The notes under the pieces were generated by a model. The model worked only from the letters and a program-made list of their open reading frames with translations, was not told the origin of the DNA and searched no databases. A program made the translations under genes and the position numbers. Source: Liolophura sinensis (Eukaryota; Mollusca; Polyplacophora; Chitonida; Chitonidae). Taken from it: a stretch of 64,000 nt of DNA. Below are positions 41,690 through 53,800 of this stretch, piece after piece (positions within the stretch are counted from its first letter, which is position 1; each line of letters begins with the position of its first letter). The stretch covers positions 4,776,001 to 4,840,000 of the forward strand of contig NC_088307.1 of the NCBI RefSeq assembly GCF_032854445.1, in the 5' to 3' direction.

Positions 41690-41765
41690 CCTTGGTTGTA
41701 GACGTCAAGTCTTAGTACCAGTCAGAATGTTTGTTTGAATACCTTTAGTACCACTCAGATTAACA

Positions 41766-41925
41766 CACGACCATCCGCGGGTTTGTGCCAGACCTTTCCA
41801 CCTACGGCACCTACGAGAGGAAGCCAGCATGAGCTGAACTTATAGCGACCGTACTGGTGAGAGGCTCCTGGGTAATTGCGTCGCACTGGCGCGCTAACCC
41901 CCTCGGCTACGAAGGTCCCTTCTGA
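41766..41925 (-). mobile_element. SINE-A 5' part
   Basis: ACCATCCGCGGGTTTGTGCC, GAGAGGAAGCCAGCATGAGC, GGTGAGAGGCTCCTGGGTAA and a head ending CTACGAAGGTCCC. The tail half is missing; it lies directly beyond the inverted-repeat arm. Confidence 0.85.
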
Positions 41926-43527
41926 GCTATAAACGTTGTAACAGTGCTTGTGAATCATATTGAAGTATATTAAAGACGCGTAAACAGCATGTAAAAAAGT
42001 AAGAAATGTTTATTCAACCAAATACATGTATATCTGATGAAATGTACAACGGTTACATCTGTTTAACACGAAACAGAGCTCCGGTTATCAGGTATAGCGT
42101 AAATATTATTTGTAAAAATATACAATGTATATAAAACAAATACAATTAGTGATTGCAGCTACAGAAATGTCACAATGGGACATTGGGATAGACGTATATA
42201 TTAATTATCACAAATAGTGAAAGCGAAGCATACAGGTATATATCAGAATTGGAAGATACAGAAATAGCAGAATGGTTAGTGTATAATACCTCATGGAAAC
42301 TCCATCACCATCATACACACTCGTGTAAACTCTTTTCCTTCCAGTTAAAAAAACATTTAAATGTTTGAATTTTTTTGAACACTACCAACAGTCTCCATAC
42401 ATCTCTCATTATTACAAATTCACATATTTAAGTGCATTTTATTATTATTTTTATATTCAAAGATTGTTCAGTGGTGTGTCTTATTAGGGTGAAGGCTTCC
42501 GTTTTTGTTGTCTCTTACATGTTTCACAATTCCGACCAGTTTATACATTACACTTCAGTAAAATTTGTGAAAAACAAATGCCTGTACATCATACTGCTTG
42601 ATCCATTATAACGACATTACGTTACATTATATTTCCATAAGCCATATCTTATCATATTATATTAAATTTACGTTATATTGCGAAATTCTTATCAGATATA
42701 ATTACTTTTGTATACAGAGTGCCTCCGCTCCGAACTCAAGAATTTTTAATACATCCCAAGACAATATATGGTACATGGGTGGAGGAAACCGGGGATAAAA
42801 TCCCCGAACAAAGCTGCATCCATACCAGCGACAGCTGGATTCGAACCTGGGACTTCGTTTAGTTTTGAACCGGCTGCTCAGGGAACAACGCTTTACCTGT
42901 ATCTGAATTGAAATCGCATAATTGGCGTTTAAGAATGGATTGATGCCTTGACCGATTGATTGTTTAAGGCCACACTCAGTAATTTGTATCTTTTAAGGTG
43001 ATCAAAGATAAGTCTGCGTTTCAAAATCTGTTTCGTGCAATATATTTTTTCCGAAAAATAGAATAGAAACCACAGAAAAACATGAGGTAGGCCATGCACA
43101 GTATGTCAGAATGGAGAAATCCCCACTATGTTGTCATTCAGAAGCACTCTCCTAGCAGTAGCTGCGAAATGTATTTATTTATTTACTTAATCATTTATTT
43201 ATTTATTTATTTAGATAATTATTTATTCCGCATTGTGGCAGAGCACAATTAGGACTAGTACATCATGTTAACAGGGATTGGATTTGGGAGAAAAAGTCTT
43301 GTGTGACAGCTGGTCATGAAAAACCAGTTGAGAATGGGCACCTTCCTTCCTAGACAAATAACGCAACTTGTGCGGACAAAAAATAAAACACCAGTCTAAT
43401 ACAAAGTCCAGTTTGTCAAAAATACATTTAAATTGATACACTGTCAATGGCTTGTGTTAAAATATAATAAACTGTCGACAGCGCATGTTATTTGGTGTCA
43501 TTTACTGGAAAATGTTTCAGTTATACG
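41926..43527. other. Gene-free stretch
   Basis: A tRNA-like B-box remnant on the minus strand near 42830-42850 (CCCAGGTTCGAATCCAGC) and a short TTTA tract near 43170-43215. No exon supported. Confidence 0.5.
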
Positions 43528-43709
43528 TATGATGGCTGTTGAGGGCCACAGTATGCCTTCAAGTAATATCGAGGGTGATGAAGCGAACAGGCGAAGTTGC
43601 GATGAGGCTAAGTTGCATCGCCCCTTCGCATCGCAACTTGACTTCGCCCCTTGACTTCATCGCCAAAGGTATTACTGGAGTCATACTGTGATTCTTATCA
43701 GCCATCATA
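43528..43709. mobile_element. Foldback MITE with GAAGTTGCGATG core
   Basis: TATGATGGCTGTTGAGGGCC is mirrored by the inverse of TTCTTATCAGCCATCATA, and GATGAAGCGAACAGGCGAAG with GTTGCGATGAGGC by TCGCATCGCAACTTGACTTC, so nearly the whole 182 bp folds back on itself. Possible TA-type ends; superfamily not identified. Confidence 0.88.
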
Positions 43710-46023
43710 GTTAAGCCCCCTTGATTATCCCTTTACAGCAATTATGTTCCATTTGTTGACCAATCAACGCTCTATGGTGTCGCAGTCCCAGAAAAAGAAC
43801 AGATCCTTCTTAGTCTGATGCTGAACGATCTTAGGAAAATTGCTGGTAATAATTTCGATATGGTGTGCTGGTAAAACTTTTCAGTTCCTGCCTATCGAAA
43901 AGACAAAGTGCCCGATTTCTGAACAATGCTCACGAAAACTTGCCCTATAAAAGTGACATTCAGAAAAAGGGCACAAAAAATGCTAAATAGCCAGTTCAAA
44001 ATAATCGACATAAATAGTGCCAAATATATCTAGAACATCACTCGTCTGGGACCACGCCAAAATTCACACTGCTGTACACCAGGCATTCAGAAAACAATTT
44101 CTGGTCATAGAGTTCTGAACAAACAAAATTGTGATAACCCCTCAATCTACACATGCGTACTGGTTTACCTTAACACTCCGTTCGTCGTCTCTTATAAAAC
44201 AGTAATGTCTCACAATGTATTTTTCCCAACCACTCGGAAAATCTCGTCTGAGAAGAAACACATCTTTAACTAATCCTCATGTCTATGTTTCCTCCATTTT
44301 CGAAAATTCAGACTTTTCAGACAACTTCATTGACATCGACGGGTTGTCATATCCATTCCTCTCGTCTTCCCAAGAGTTACGGGCCTTGTCCTGTTATAAC
44401 GGCAGACGTCACAGTTTATTTCAAATAAGTAATGACTTTACTTAACAACAATTAAAAAAACCTAGCAGAAAATATCCCAAGTACATCAGAATTTTAAAGG
44501 ATATTGCAATACTGCTTCCATGTATATGGTATCAAAGATGTAGATGATAAAAGTTATGAGATTCTATAATTTAAGCAACGAAAAATTAAAATTGAATTTT
44601 AACAGGTACTGCGATATTGCGTACAAGTGTATTACCACAGAGGCAGAATTAAAAATAAAGATATGTAATCCAAAAAGTGATATAAGGACATACTTTATGG
44701 ATATATATGTATATATTTATGTTGAAATCAATTTGGGACTCGACTGATTTTCAACATTGTTAAAGAGTACTTTCATCTTTAGTATCGTGCACTTTCATAT
44801 GCATGCCGTTGACTAAATACCTATTACAATCTACATTCCTTCAAAACTGTGTTATTCGTTACCACGCACGTTTATGTTGTTTCGACATCTGACCTGAATA
44901 TGTGTCGACTCCTGAATTCACTAAATAACCTTAAATGTCGCCGAAAAAAGTGCATTTTTAATAAACGTCTTTTCGATCAGAATCTTACATTTTTCCATCT
45001 CTGTTCAGAACAAAATCTTATCTTGTAAACAAACTTCAAAACACCTTTCCAAGATAAACAGAACTGTAAAAACTTGACAAATTGGGCAACTCAGTCATGG
45101 TCGGAATTTCAGGTCATGTGCCATGATGAAAACCTATTAATATAATAAGCATTTTGTTTTTTTCGCCTAAGGCTAAGTGTATAGTAAAGGCTTCAAACCT
45201 ACACCCGACTGCGCATATGTGTAAATTGCTTATTTACAATGGTAAGTAATAATATAACAGACAATGGAGAATCTTCCATAATACAACGTTGTTTACTTGT
45301 TTACTTTTCTTTTAATTTTCTTTTTTGTTTGTTGCCTTGCTTGCAAGCTTGTTACTTGTTTATTGGCTTGCGTTGTTTAATTGTTGATTAGTTCGTTTAT
45401 GTAAGCTTGTTTATTTGAATAATCGTGTGAGCTCCTCTCTTGCAGTCCGTGAAACACCCCGAAAAAAAAGCATGGCGCTTCACCTGGTCACTTTATATGA
45501 ACAAACCTGCTGATAAAAGACCAAACCAACACTACGCCTACCCTTTTCTGCTAATTGTCAACCCAGATAATCAATTAACTGTTACAAATATTAAAACGCT
45601 AGGCAGGCCCGGACCGCAGACTCAAGACTAAATCTTGGAGAACGACTGACTACACCAGCTCTTTAGTCACGGCAATACGTCTCCGCCATCAAGTGCAACT
45701 GGGAAAGATTTCTGCGTTGTGCAGTATACTTACATTTCCTATTTTTGTTCGTTTGCTTCGGGAAATAAAGTCACTTTTGACGTTAGTTCAACAATATCTG
45801 AATACTGGATAGTCCAGATGCCGCCACATGTATAATGCAAATGAAGTGCGATGTCGACACCAAACATAACACTCATCCAGTGACAGATACCGACATCCCG
45901 TGACAGATACCGACATCCAGTGACAGGTACCGGCATCCAGTGACGCTGACGCAGTCTAGCTCGAGCTTTTGCCTGAATGCATAGAGTGCCAGACACAGAT
46001 ACGTCCATGGTATCTGTCCCCTT
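43710..46023. other. Stretch with weak coding-like segments but no supported gene
   Basis: Plus-strand open segments at 43739-43845, 44206-44445 and 45452-45631 have splice-like starts or protein-like composition but no recognised motif; they are discussed as a finding. A 20-bp minisatellite sits at 45878-45945. Confidence 0.4.
45878..45945 (+). repeat. 20-bp minisatellite, about 3.5 copies
   Basis: CCAGTGACAGATACCGACAT-type units. Confidence 0.85.
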
Positions 46024-46265
46024 ACTCTCAAAAAATTATTCTGTTAAATTTGACATAAAGTCTGTCGTCTGATTGATGACAGATTGTATTCTGTTATTAT
46101 ATTCTCTTAAATATAATACACAAACTTCATTTATTCAACATAAAGATTCTATTAGATTAACAAGATATTATGCTGAATATAACAGAAAATTATGGTATAA
46201 TAAATAAATGCATGACTTGGACAGCAGACTTTCTGTTAAAATTAACAGATTAATTTTTTAGTGTA
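46024..46265. mobile_element. MITE family 1, long 242-bp copy
   Basis: Ends CTCTCAAAAAATTATTCTGT and GATTAATTTTTTAGTGTA are inverted repeats matching 34702-34813; the longer centre (TTATATTCTCTTAAATATAA, GATTCTATTAGATTAACAAG) matches the copy at 23692-24225. Confidence 0.85.
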
Positions 46266-47315
46266 CCCTAATTTCCGACGGCAAAGCGTGATCAGCAAAT
46301 AGAGACTGATCTGCAAAGGTTGTGCAAGTTGCATGCTATCCATTTCCATTTCGTTAACATGCTGCATGCAAATTTTAGCAACATAGGTGAACATTTTAAA
46401 GTGTCTAAAACCAGTTTATTTGCATGTGAATAATTCCCGTTTAGATGTAAGATAACATATCGTGATAATATCAACAAATTCAGTCGCTATATCCACAAAC
46501 CATTAAACTGTTAAGCACATATGTAAGCAAAAAGACAAAACAGATACAAACAAGATGGCGACCACAAGGTTTCCATCTATCTTTGTACCGGAAGTGATCT
46601 CACCACACCTGATCAGAAGACGGTCTCATATTTTTTGTCATCTTTGTTATCTCGTAGATAATCCAGGTTAGCAATTTGTATCTAGAGTAACGTTTAGAGA
46701 CATTACAAATACGATGAATTACAACCGTTACAGAAACTGAGCCCCCCTTATTTTTCACCTCAGATGCGACTAGTCATTCTGGAAGTTCAAAAGTGAAGGA
46801 ATATGACAGGAGAAAACCTCGCACAAAACGGTGCATTCTTACAATAAGCAAGGATGTTTTTTTTTCTTTTTTCTTGTAAATTAAATTAGAATGTAAATAT
46901 TTTATAGACGTTACTTTCAATATTCCCATAATAAAAAACGGTAGTTAATAGCTGTGAAACGATAACAAAATTATGTTATTTACGTGAATGATGCCAAATA
47001 TTGATTTTTTTTCTTTTGATTAGTGTTTTGCGCCAAATATTGAAGTCCACAAATTGCTGTTTTCTCTTTACATAGTACCAACATGGGTTGAACGGTGTAA
47101 AATGTCAGCTATTTCGCAATTAACCTTGGACTCGTTCAACAAAATACATAAACCCCGGTACCGGTAGACATCTTTGGGTAGCTGTACAAAGGTATGTATA
47201 TCAAGAGCAAGTTCTTAATTCAAAGTACTGACGACATACAGTTACAAATGACAATGTTTTGTCACAACATGCAATACATTTAAAATCTTCTCTTGGAAAA
47301 GCTAATTATTCAAAA
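46266..47315. other. Gene-free stretch
   Basis: No exon or clear repeat recognised. If gene B has its own terminal exon it may lie here or further left, but none could be identified. Confidence 0.45.
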
Positions 47316-47405
47316 GTTTCCCCAGTTTCCTCCCATCATAATGCTGGCCGCCATGGTATAATTGAAATATCCTTGAGTGCGGCGTAAAACACCAATCAAA
47401 TAAAT
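47316..47405 (+). mobile_element. SINE-A 3' end
   Basis: CCAGTTTCCTCCCATCATAA, TGCTGGCCGCCATGGTATAA and tail GTGCGGCGTAAAACACCAAT then CAAATAAATAAA. Confidence 0.85.
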
Positions 47406-47692
47406 AAACAAACACAACTAGCTAAATTTTGGAGGAAAAAAATAAGTTCATTTACAGGGTTCTGCCGGTGGGAACACGATTCAAACCTCCAATCTGAATT
47501 GCCAAGACTGCCCTTGTCCACTGATTGTCCACCGTACCACTTTAAACTCTAGAAAGTTTTGTTCGCCGAGAGGAAATCTTTTTGTGATGAAGAAAAATAT
47601 TGCTTAACCAGAAAGGTTGTTGCGCCTTGGGGTAACTTTTTTTATCTGACATATTATGCAGGTGCATACCCCTGCTGAACCTGTAAACTTAC

Positions 47693-47826
47693 CTTGTAAT
47701 AATCTTGGCGTTTGTGAACTTTATGCCTAAGCACCCGCCGACAAGATTCCGGGAAACAACAGCATATGTTATCCCAAAGCGGGGAGATGTATTTAGGATC
47801 AACATCGTCGGCTGTACTGCAACCCC
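47693..47826 (-). CDS. Gene B exon 15
   Basis: Encodes GGCSTADDVDPKYISPLWD then a Cys-rich and basic tail ending HKRQDYYK. Acceptor TTATTTACCAG; donor AAG|gtaagt. Ends phase 0, unlike phase 2 in gene A. Confidence 0.88.
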
Positions 47827-50800
47827 CTGGTAAATAAACATCACGAAGAGTATAAAATGCTGGTGGCCGAAGGAGCTAGTGCGCCATCGCGATGCAATGA
47901 CCCAGGAGCCTCTCAGCAATGCGGTCGCTGTGAGTTCAAGTTCAGCTTAGACTGGCTTCCTCTCCGACCGTTAGTGGAAAGGTCTGCCAGCAACCTGCTG
48001 ATGGTCGATTCCCTTCCACCATAAAGTTGGCTGACGTCGTCGAATTGAAATATCCTTGAGTACGACGTAAAAAACCAATCAAATGAATAAAATGCTGATT
48101 CTCTTGATAAGTCTGACTTATGCATGAGGTTTGCCAGGTACTTGCTGGAGAACAATGGTGGGTACAAAACAGCGGTTCAGCGGTATCGGGTTACACAACA
48201 AACACCAAGACGAACGTGTTAAAGCCTATTATACCCCCAAGAATGAAAAAAAAAATGAGGCAAAAAACGACATATTTTATGCAGCTTTTTGCTGCCGTTG
48301 TCTTTCCCTCCCTCCGCACAGGCCATACATTTTAGACTAACCAACGGCAAACTCATTGCATTGCAGTTGACCTAGATATTTCAAAGCTGTATATGTATGA
48401 CGTAGAAATGTAAATTTGCGCTGCAAATGTATTATGACGTCATACCGCTGAGCTCAGATTTGAACGTCATAAAACAAATGTTTCTTTTTCCACACCATGG
48501 CCTCGGGAGCCATCCAGGGTCAACCCTGGGTCGAGTCACACCTAAGACCTTAAACATGGTTCGTACAAGTATATGAAAATGAAATTCAAGGAGTTTTCCA
48601 GGAGTTTTTTTGTCATTTTCAAGGCTAGTTTGAACATATCATGGTGCAAATTAAAGACTATATTTTTCATCTGAATTATAGATGCTTTAATTTGCATGAA
48701 TGTATACTGAATAGTACGCTTGCTTTTGCACGAAATATCTGCCCTTCACCTCTGTAATGCGACATATCCTTTGACCTGGCCTTGGCTCGGTAAAAAAATG
48801 AACGCCATATATTATTATGCAGGACTTCCTCTGGTTCAGTATTTTTGCAGCCAGTCGCTTTAGCCACTCATCAGATTTTGTAGTAAATACTATTTGTCTT
48901 TAGCAATACTTCTTTAGCGGCCACGACTCTTGTAGGTCTCCTTCTGTAATTCGTTTTTATCTGCCTTGGTGTGCTGCTAGAATCAGTTTGGTCTCTTCCA
49001 GGTATGTCTGGTGTTTATCAAACATTACATTTAGAGCAACTGCCCTCAAAATAATGAACTTACGCTAGGCAGAATGTTTTTTTCTTTTTTAAAACAATGT
49101 TTTTTCAACCTATGTGCAGGATCCTAGTAAAATGTAATTTCGTCTATCAGAAATATTTGTTACGAAATTAATTTGTAAATTTAGTTTATTTAAGTGCAAC
49201 AGCATGATTAGTACATTGGAGTAACAGAGTCTGACAGGAGAAAACAAGAGGGCGTACACATTTATGTAACGGCACATATCCTAAACATTTAATTTACTTT
49301 GGATCCAAAAAAATAGTTTATTAAGTGGAAAAGTTAAGGCTTACTTGCCTTCGGTAAGGCGTCTCAGTGAAGCAGCACTAGATAAAACGGCGGTGAAAAT
49401 CCGGTCTGCAACAAGGACTACTACATGCACTCTAATGATTCATTCGTCGTCATATGAATGAAAAATTGTTAAGAACGACGTTAAACCCTAAGCACTCACA
49501 CACTCACTCCACGTCTTGGCGTTTGGGTGTAATCTATCAAAAATGTAAAAACACAAGCGATATCTACAAACTGTGCGAAATAACACTTTTATCACTGAAG
49601 GAAATTCCGATAGTTCACCTTTATATCAATGACAAAGTCAAATCTAACAAGTAAACAAACGCATATTCTCTTATTTGTGGATATAAACAGTACGAAATTA
49701 CATTACTCGGGGAGGTAAAGGTATCGGCCGGTGTCTTGCGTGACACACTCGATGTTGTTTGAAAGCTCATGCCTGTTTAATATGTATGTTTGCACACGGC
49801 CCGCAACTAGCAGCAAGGCAGAATACCAGCTTTGTCAACTATTTATATATTGTTTCATATAGTGGTTTGGGAAGTGGATTATTTCTTAAAACGGACCTTG
49901 CGAGTATTCACTTGGAATGCTCTTTCATGGTTCTCGAGAGATAAACGAATGTCGGACTTGACGCATAGACTATCTGTTTATTTATTTGATTGGTGTTTTA
50001 CGCCATACTCAAGAATATTTCACTTATATGACGGCGGCCAGCATTAGGGTGGGAGGAAACCGGTCACAACCCGAGGGAAAGCACGACCATCCGCAGGTTG
50101 CTGGAAGATCTGTCCACGTACGGCCGGAGAGGAAGCCAGGATGAGCTGGTCTTGAGACGCATAGATTAAACACCAATCAAACTTATGGATACATTATTTC
50201 GCCCTGCAGTGGCTTCACATGCAACTATTAAGAATATACTTAAAGACGTACAGCACAGAGAGTAAATCCAGATCAGCGACGAAAGTGTCATAGCTGGCAA
50301 ATGGTCATACATAACCGTGAAATACAGCCTCTTGTCAGTTTACCTCAGGCAGGGTTTTCTTCTGACTGTTCATGTAAATGCATCAACAGGAACAACTTAC
50401 TCGCCACCTAGCATCATGGTTTAAACCAAACAAGTCTCGTCGCAGTTTCTGATTAAATGATAACAGTATTAAATGTTCTTCTATGATTTTATCAATTTCC
50501 AAGACACATTTAATATTTCATTGATCCTTCATAAGTGTGGAAAAAACATTCGTCTTGAGTAGTTAGAATAAAACACTGAATGAGGTAAATTGATAAGAAT
50601 TTACCATCAACCAAGATGTTCAGTGGCAATAATCACAAAGGTAATTCCCAAAACGACTCTTAACACAAACTACAAAAGAACTAAGAAAGTACATTAAGTA
50701 CGAAACTAGGATGGAGTTATGAAAAGAGGCCATTTGCCAAGTATGACACTGTCCTGGCTGGTTTTACTGTTCATGCTGTTAATTTTATATTATATTCCTC

Positions 50801-53800
50801 TCTTACATACAGCATACACATACAGATGAGCAAAACAGGTACATTCACACGAAGAAGTTGTACGTAAATCAGTTGATGACACTCACCTGTCAAAGCGCTC
50901 GCCAGCAAAGCGATGAGGATACAAGAGAGCATTCCTATAGGTCCAAAATATTGGTATGATATGGAGTAAAATGTTGTGATCCCAGGTCTGGAAAATAAAA
51001 GTGTACATATGGCGTATTTATATCCTATAGCGCACGTCTTATTCAAATTTTTAAGGGTGGAGAAAACCAAACAGATTCTGGAGGAAACTATTTATTTATT
51101 TATTTGATTGGTGTTTTACGCCGTACTCAAGAATATTTCATTTATACGACGGCGGCCAGCATTATGGTGGGTGGAAACCGGGCAGAGCCCGGGGGAAACC
51201 CACGACCATCCGCAGGTTGCTGCAGACCTTCCCACTTACGGCCGGAGAGGAAGCCAGCATGAGCTGGACTTGAACTCACAGCAACCGCATTGGTGAGAGG
51301 CTACTGGGTCATTACGCTGCGCTAGCGCGCTAACCGACTGAGCCACGGAGGCCCCTGGAGGAAACTAAACAGATTTTGGAGAAAATCAAACAGATTTTGG
51401 AGAAAATCAAATAGATTCTGGAGGAAACCAAATATATTTTGGAGGGAACCAAACAGATTTTGGAGGAAATCAAACAGATTCTGGAGGAAACCAAACAGAT
51501 TTTGGAGAAAATCAAACAGATTTTGGAGGGAACCAAATATATTTTGGAGGGGACCAAACAGATTTTGGAGGAAATCAAACATGTTCTGGAGGAAACCAAA
51601 CAGATTTTGGAGGAAACAAATGATACGGTTCAATACCTCAAAGGGTTAATATCTATATAAAATTAAACACAAATATGTTGCAATACATACACGTCATCTG
51701 TGACGTTCACGACTGGTGCTGGCGTGGACAGGATGGTATTATTTAAAGTACCGTTCACGTAGCAGTTGTGTATTGGGGCCGGAGGTAGGTACGGCGTCTT
51801 CCGGGTGTACGGCGAGAAACTAGACCCCAGGGACAACCACATGCTGACCCCAAATGAGAACACGGCCCCCACGATAGCACCCTTGTAAAAACAATATACT
51901 ATATAAAAATCCATATTCAATACTACACGATTTCTATAAATTGCTCCCTTACTCACCTCTTGAGGACTGAAGAGAACTTGGTTCAAATATGTCTTAGGGA
52001 CTAGATACGTACAGTAAATATCTGCTGTGACGACCAATATTATACGTCTCCGTTTCGACCAAAGTGAACATTTTTTTTTGAAATCTTCAGTTTGCATTGT
52101 TTTTTGGAAGTGAAACAAGGCCTTTCGCTCAGATCATTTTGGAAATGAACCAATAATTTTGATTGGTATTACCAGTGCTAAACCTCTTCAGTCAAAGACG
52201 GGTTGTAGGCGCTAGCAATTAAGAACATTTACCCTCAAAACAAGTTGGTTGCCAAAGGCTGTATTAAAGACATATTATTCTATGCTGTTATGTGTTTGTG
52301 AACTTCGTCTTGGCTTTACGAGCCTAACTGCACAGACACAGTATCGTATCACAGAAAAGAACACAAAATAGTACATTATACTTGGAGAGGTTTGCTTATT
52401 GATGGAAATGCTCGTCCAATAAAACATAATAAAATGCTGAAATATTGAGTACAAAATCGTCCCAGACTTCCAGTTAACATTACTTGTGTTTCGACCGACC
52501 CTTAGTCGATCTGCGGGACGTTCTTCATACGTATTACTTCATATGTATATGTATAGTTTAGAACAACTCCGTAAAGAGAAAGGGACACCAGACCTATTGT
52601 AATGAGGTTAAGATTAATCACGACGTGTCCCCACAAACAGCTGCTTACCACGGAGTTGGTGAAAGGAAAGAAGCAACCAGCGATGAATATTCCGGTAAGA
52701 GGCCCTGATATAGACCCGAGAACGCCGTAGGACACCTAAACCGGAAATGAGACATGTTATCAAAGATGCCTGGAGGCGACATGTTAATTAAATACATATA
52801 CGTATTCTTTCATAAGAATGAATAATAAATGAGTATGGCTTAACTTAATATCGGCAATACTTCTGCCATATCGGGCGAGAATTTGAGGGGGGGGGGGGGG
52901 CGTGTGGAGGGATGGAATGAGTTGATTGCGAAGACGGTTGCGTCGAGCCAGAACGTAAGTTTAACGCGAACAGAATCAAAGAAAACTACGTTTAAACGTC
53001 ACGCCCTGGACCAATGAAGTCAAGTCTTCGATTCCAGCTCACCCTAGTGCGACTGTGGTTTTAAGTTAGGGCGTTTAACAGGTAGGCCTTTCTGATAGTT
53101 TTCCACGGAGAGTCTGGTTTGATCCACTCAAAAATCTGATCCCCGTGATATCAGGGAGGCATTCTAGAGACAACGTTAAACAATAATCAGATCAAATCAA
53201 AGAAAGCTGAGGCTTATCATGCAGAAATCATAGTTCAAGAGCTTTTTGTACATTTTTCATGCAAAGTAATACGATATTTTTCTGCATGGCATGAAGGTAA
53301 TAATGAAAGCAAATGAAATATTAAAGACTGGAACGATCTCTTCAGAAGTGTGAGGCCCGTATTTCAAATCCATGTGCGATCATGGCTAGGGTTTTAAAGC
53401 CTTGTTTAATCCCGGGTTAAACGGATTGGGCGTCTTGCCTGATATCTTCGTAACAGTGTTTCAGTGAGGCTGCACTTAAATTAAACATTTCGACATCAAA
53501 ACATATCTCTTACACCGCTACACCCGGTGACAGGACCAAAACACTGCTGAATTCAATGGGTAAAACCTAACCGAGCAAGTAGAAACAAATATTTTGGAGA
53601 AATAAAGCAATGCTATAGATAAATTACAGAAGTACCTGTTGCAAAGGTCCACCGATTAACATGATGAGGAAAGCGATTCCAACTGAAACTCCACCGAACA
53701 CAACCACTGAAAGGCAATAACTGATTCTAAATTTACTCACGTTGTACCACCACTAAAACAGAAGGAACGATTCTAACATCACCACCGCTATATTTACCAA

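Larger units (their letters stand above)
40141..41765 (-). repeat. Right arm of the large inverted repeat, carrying a SINE-B insertion
   Basis: Reverse complement of 35685-36870. About 1.2 kb once the SINE-B at 41357-41689 is removed. It contains the inverted SINE-A, the poly(A) signal, the exon-16 copy and pieces of the minisatellite end (CTTAGTACCAGTCAGAATG). It is oriented like gene B, whose exons lie to the right. Confidence 0.92.

Noticed and set aside
51322-51660. Heptad-repeat coiled-coil-like frames
   Set aside because: By-product of the 21-bp minisatellite; present on both strands.
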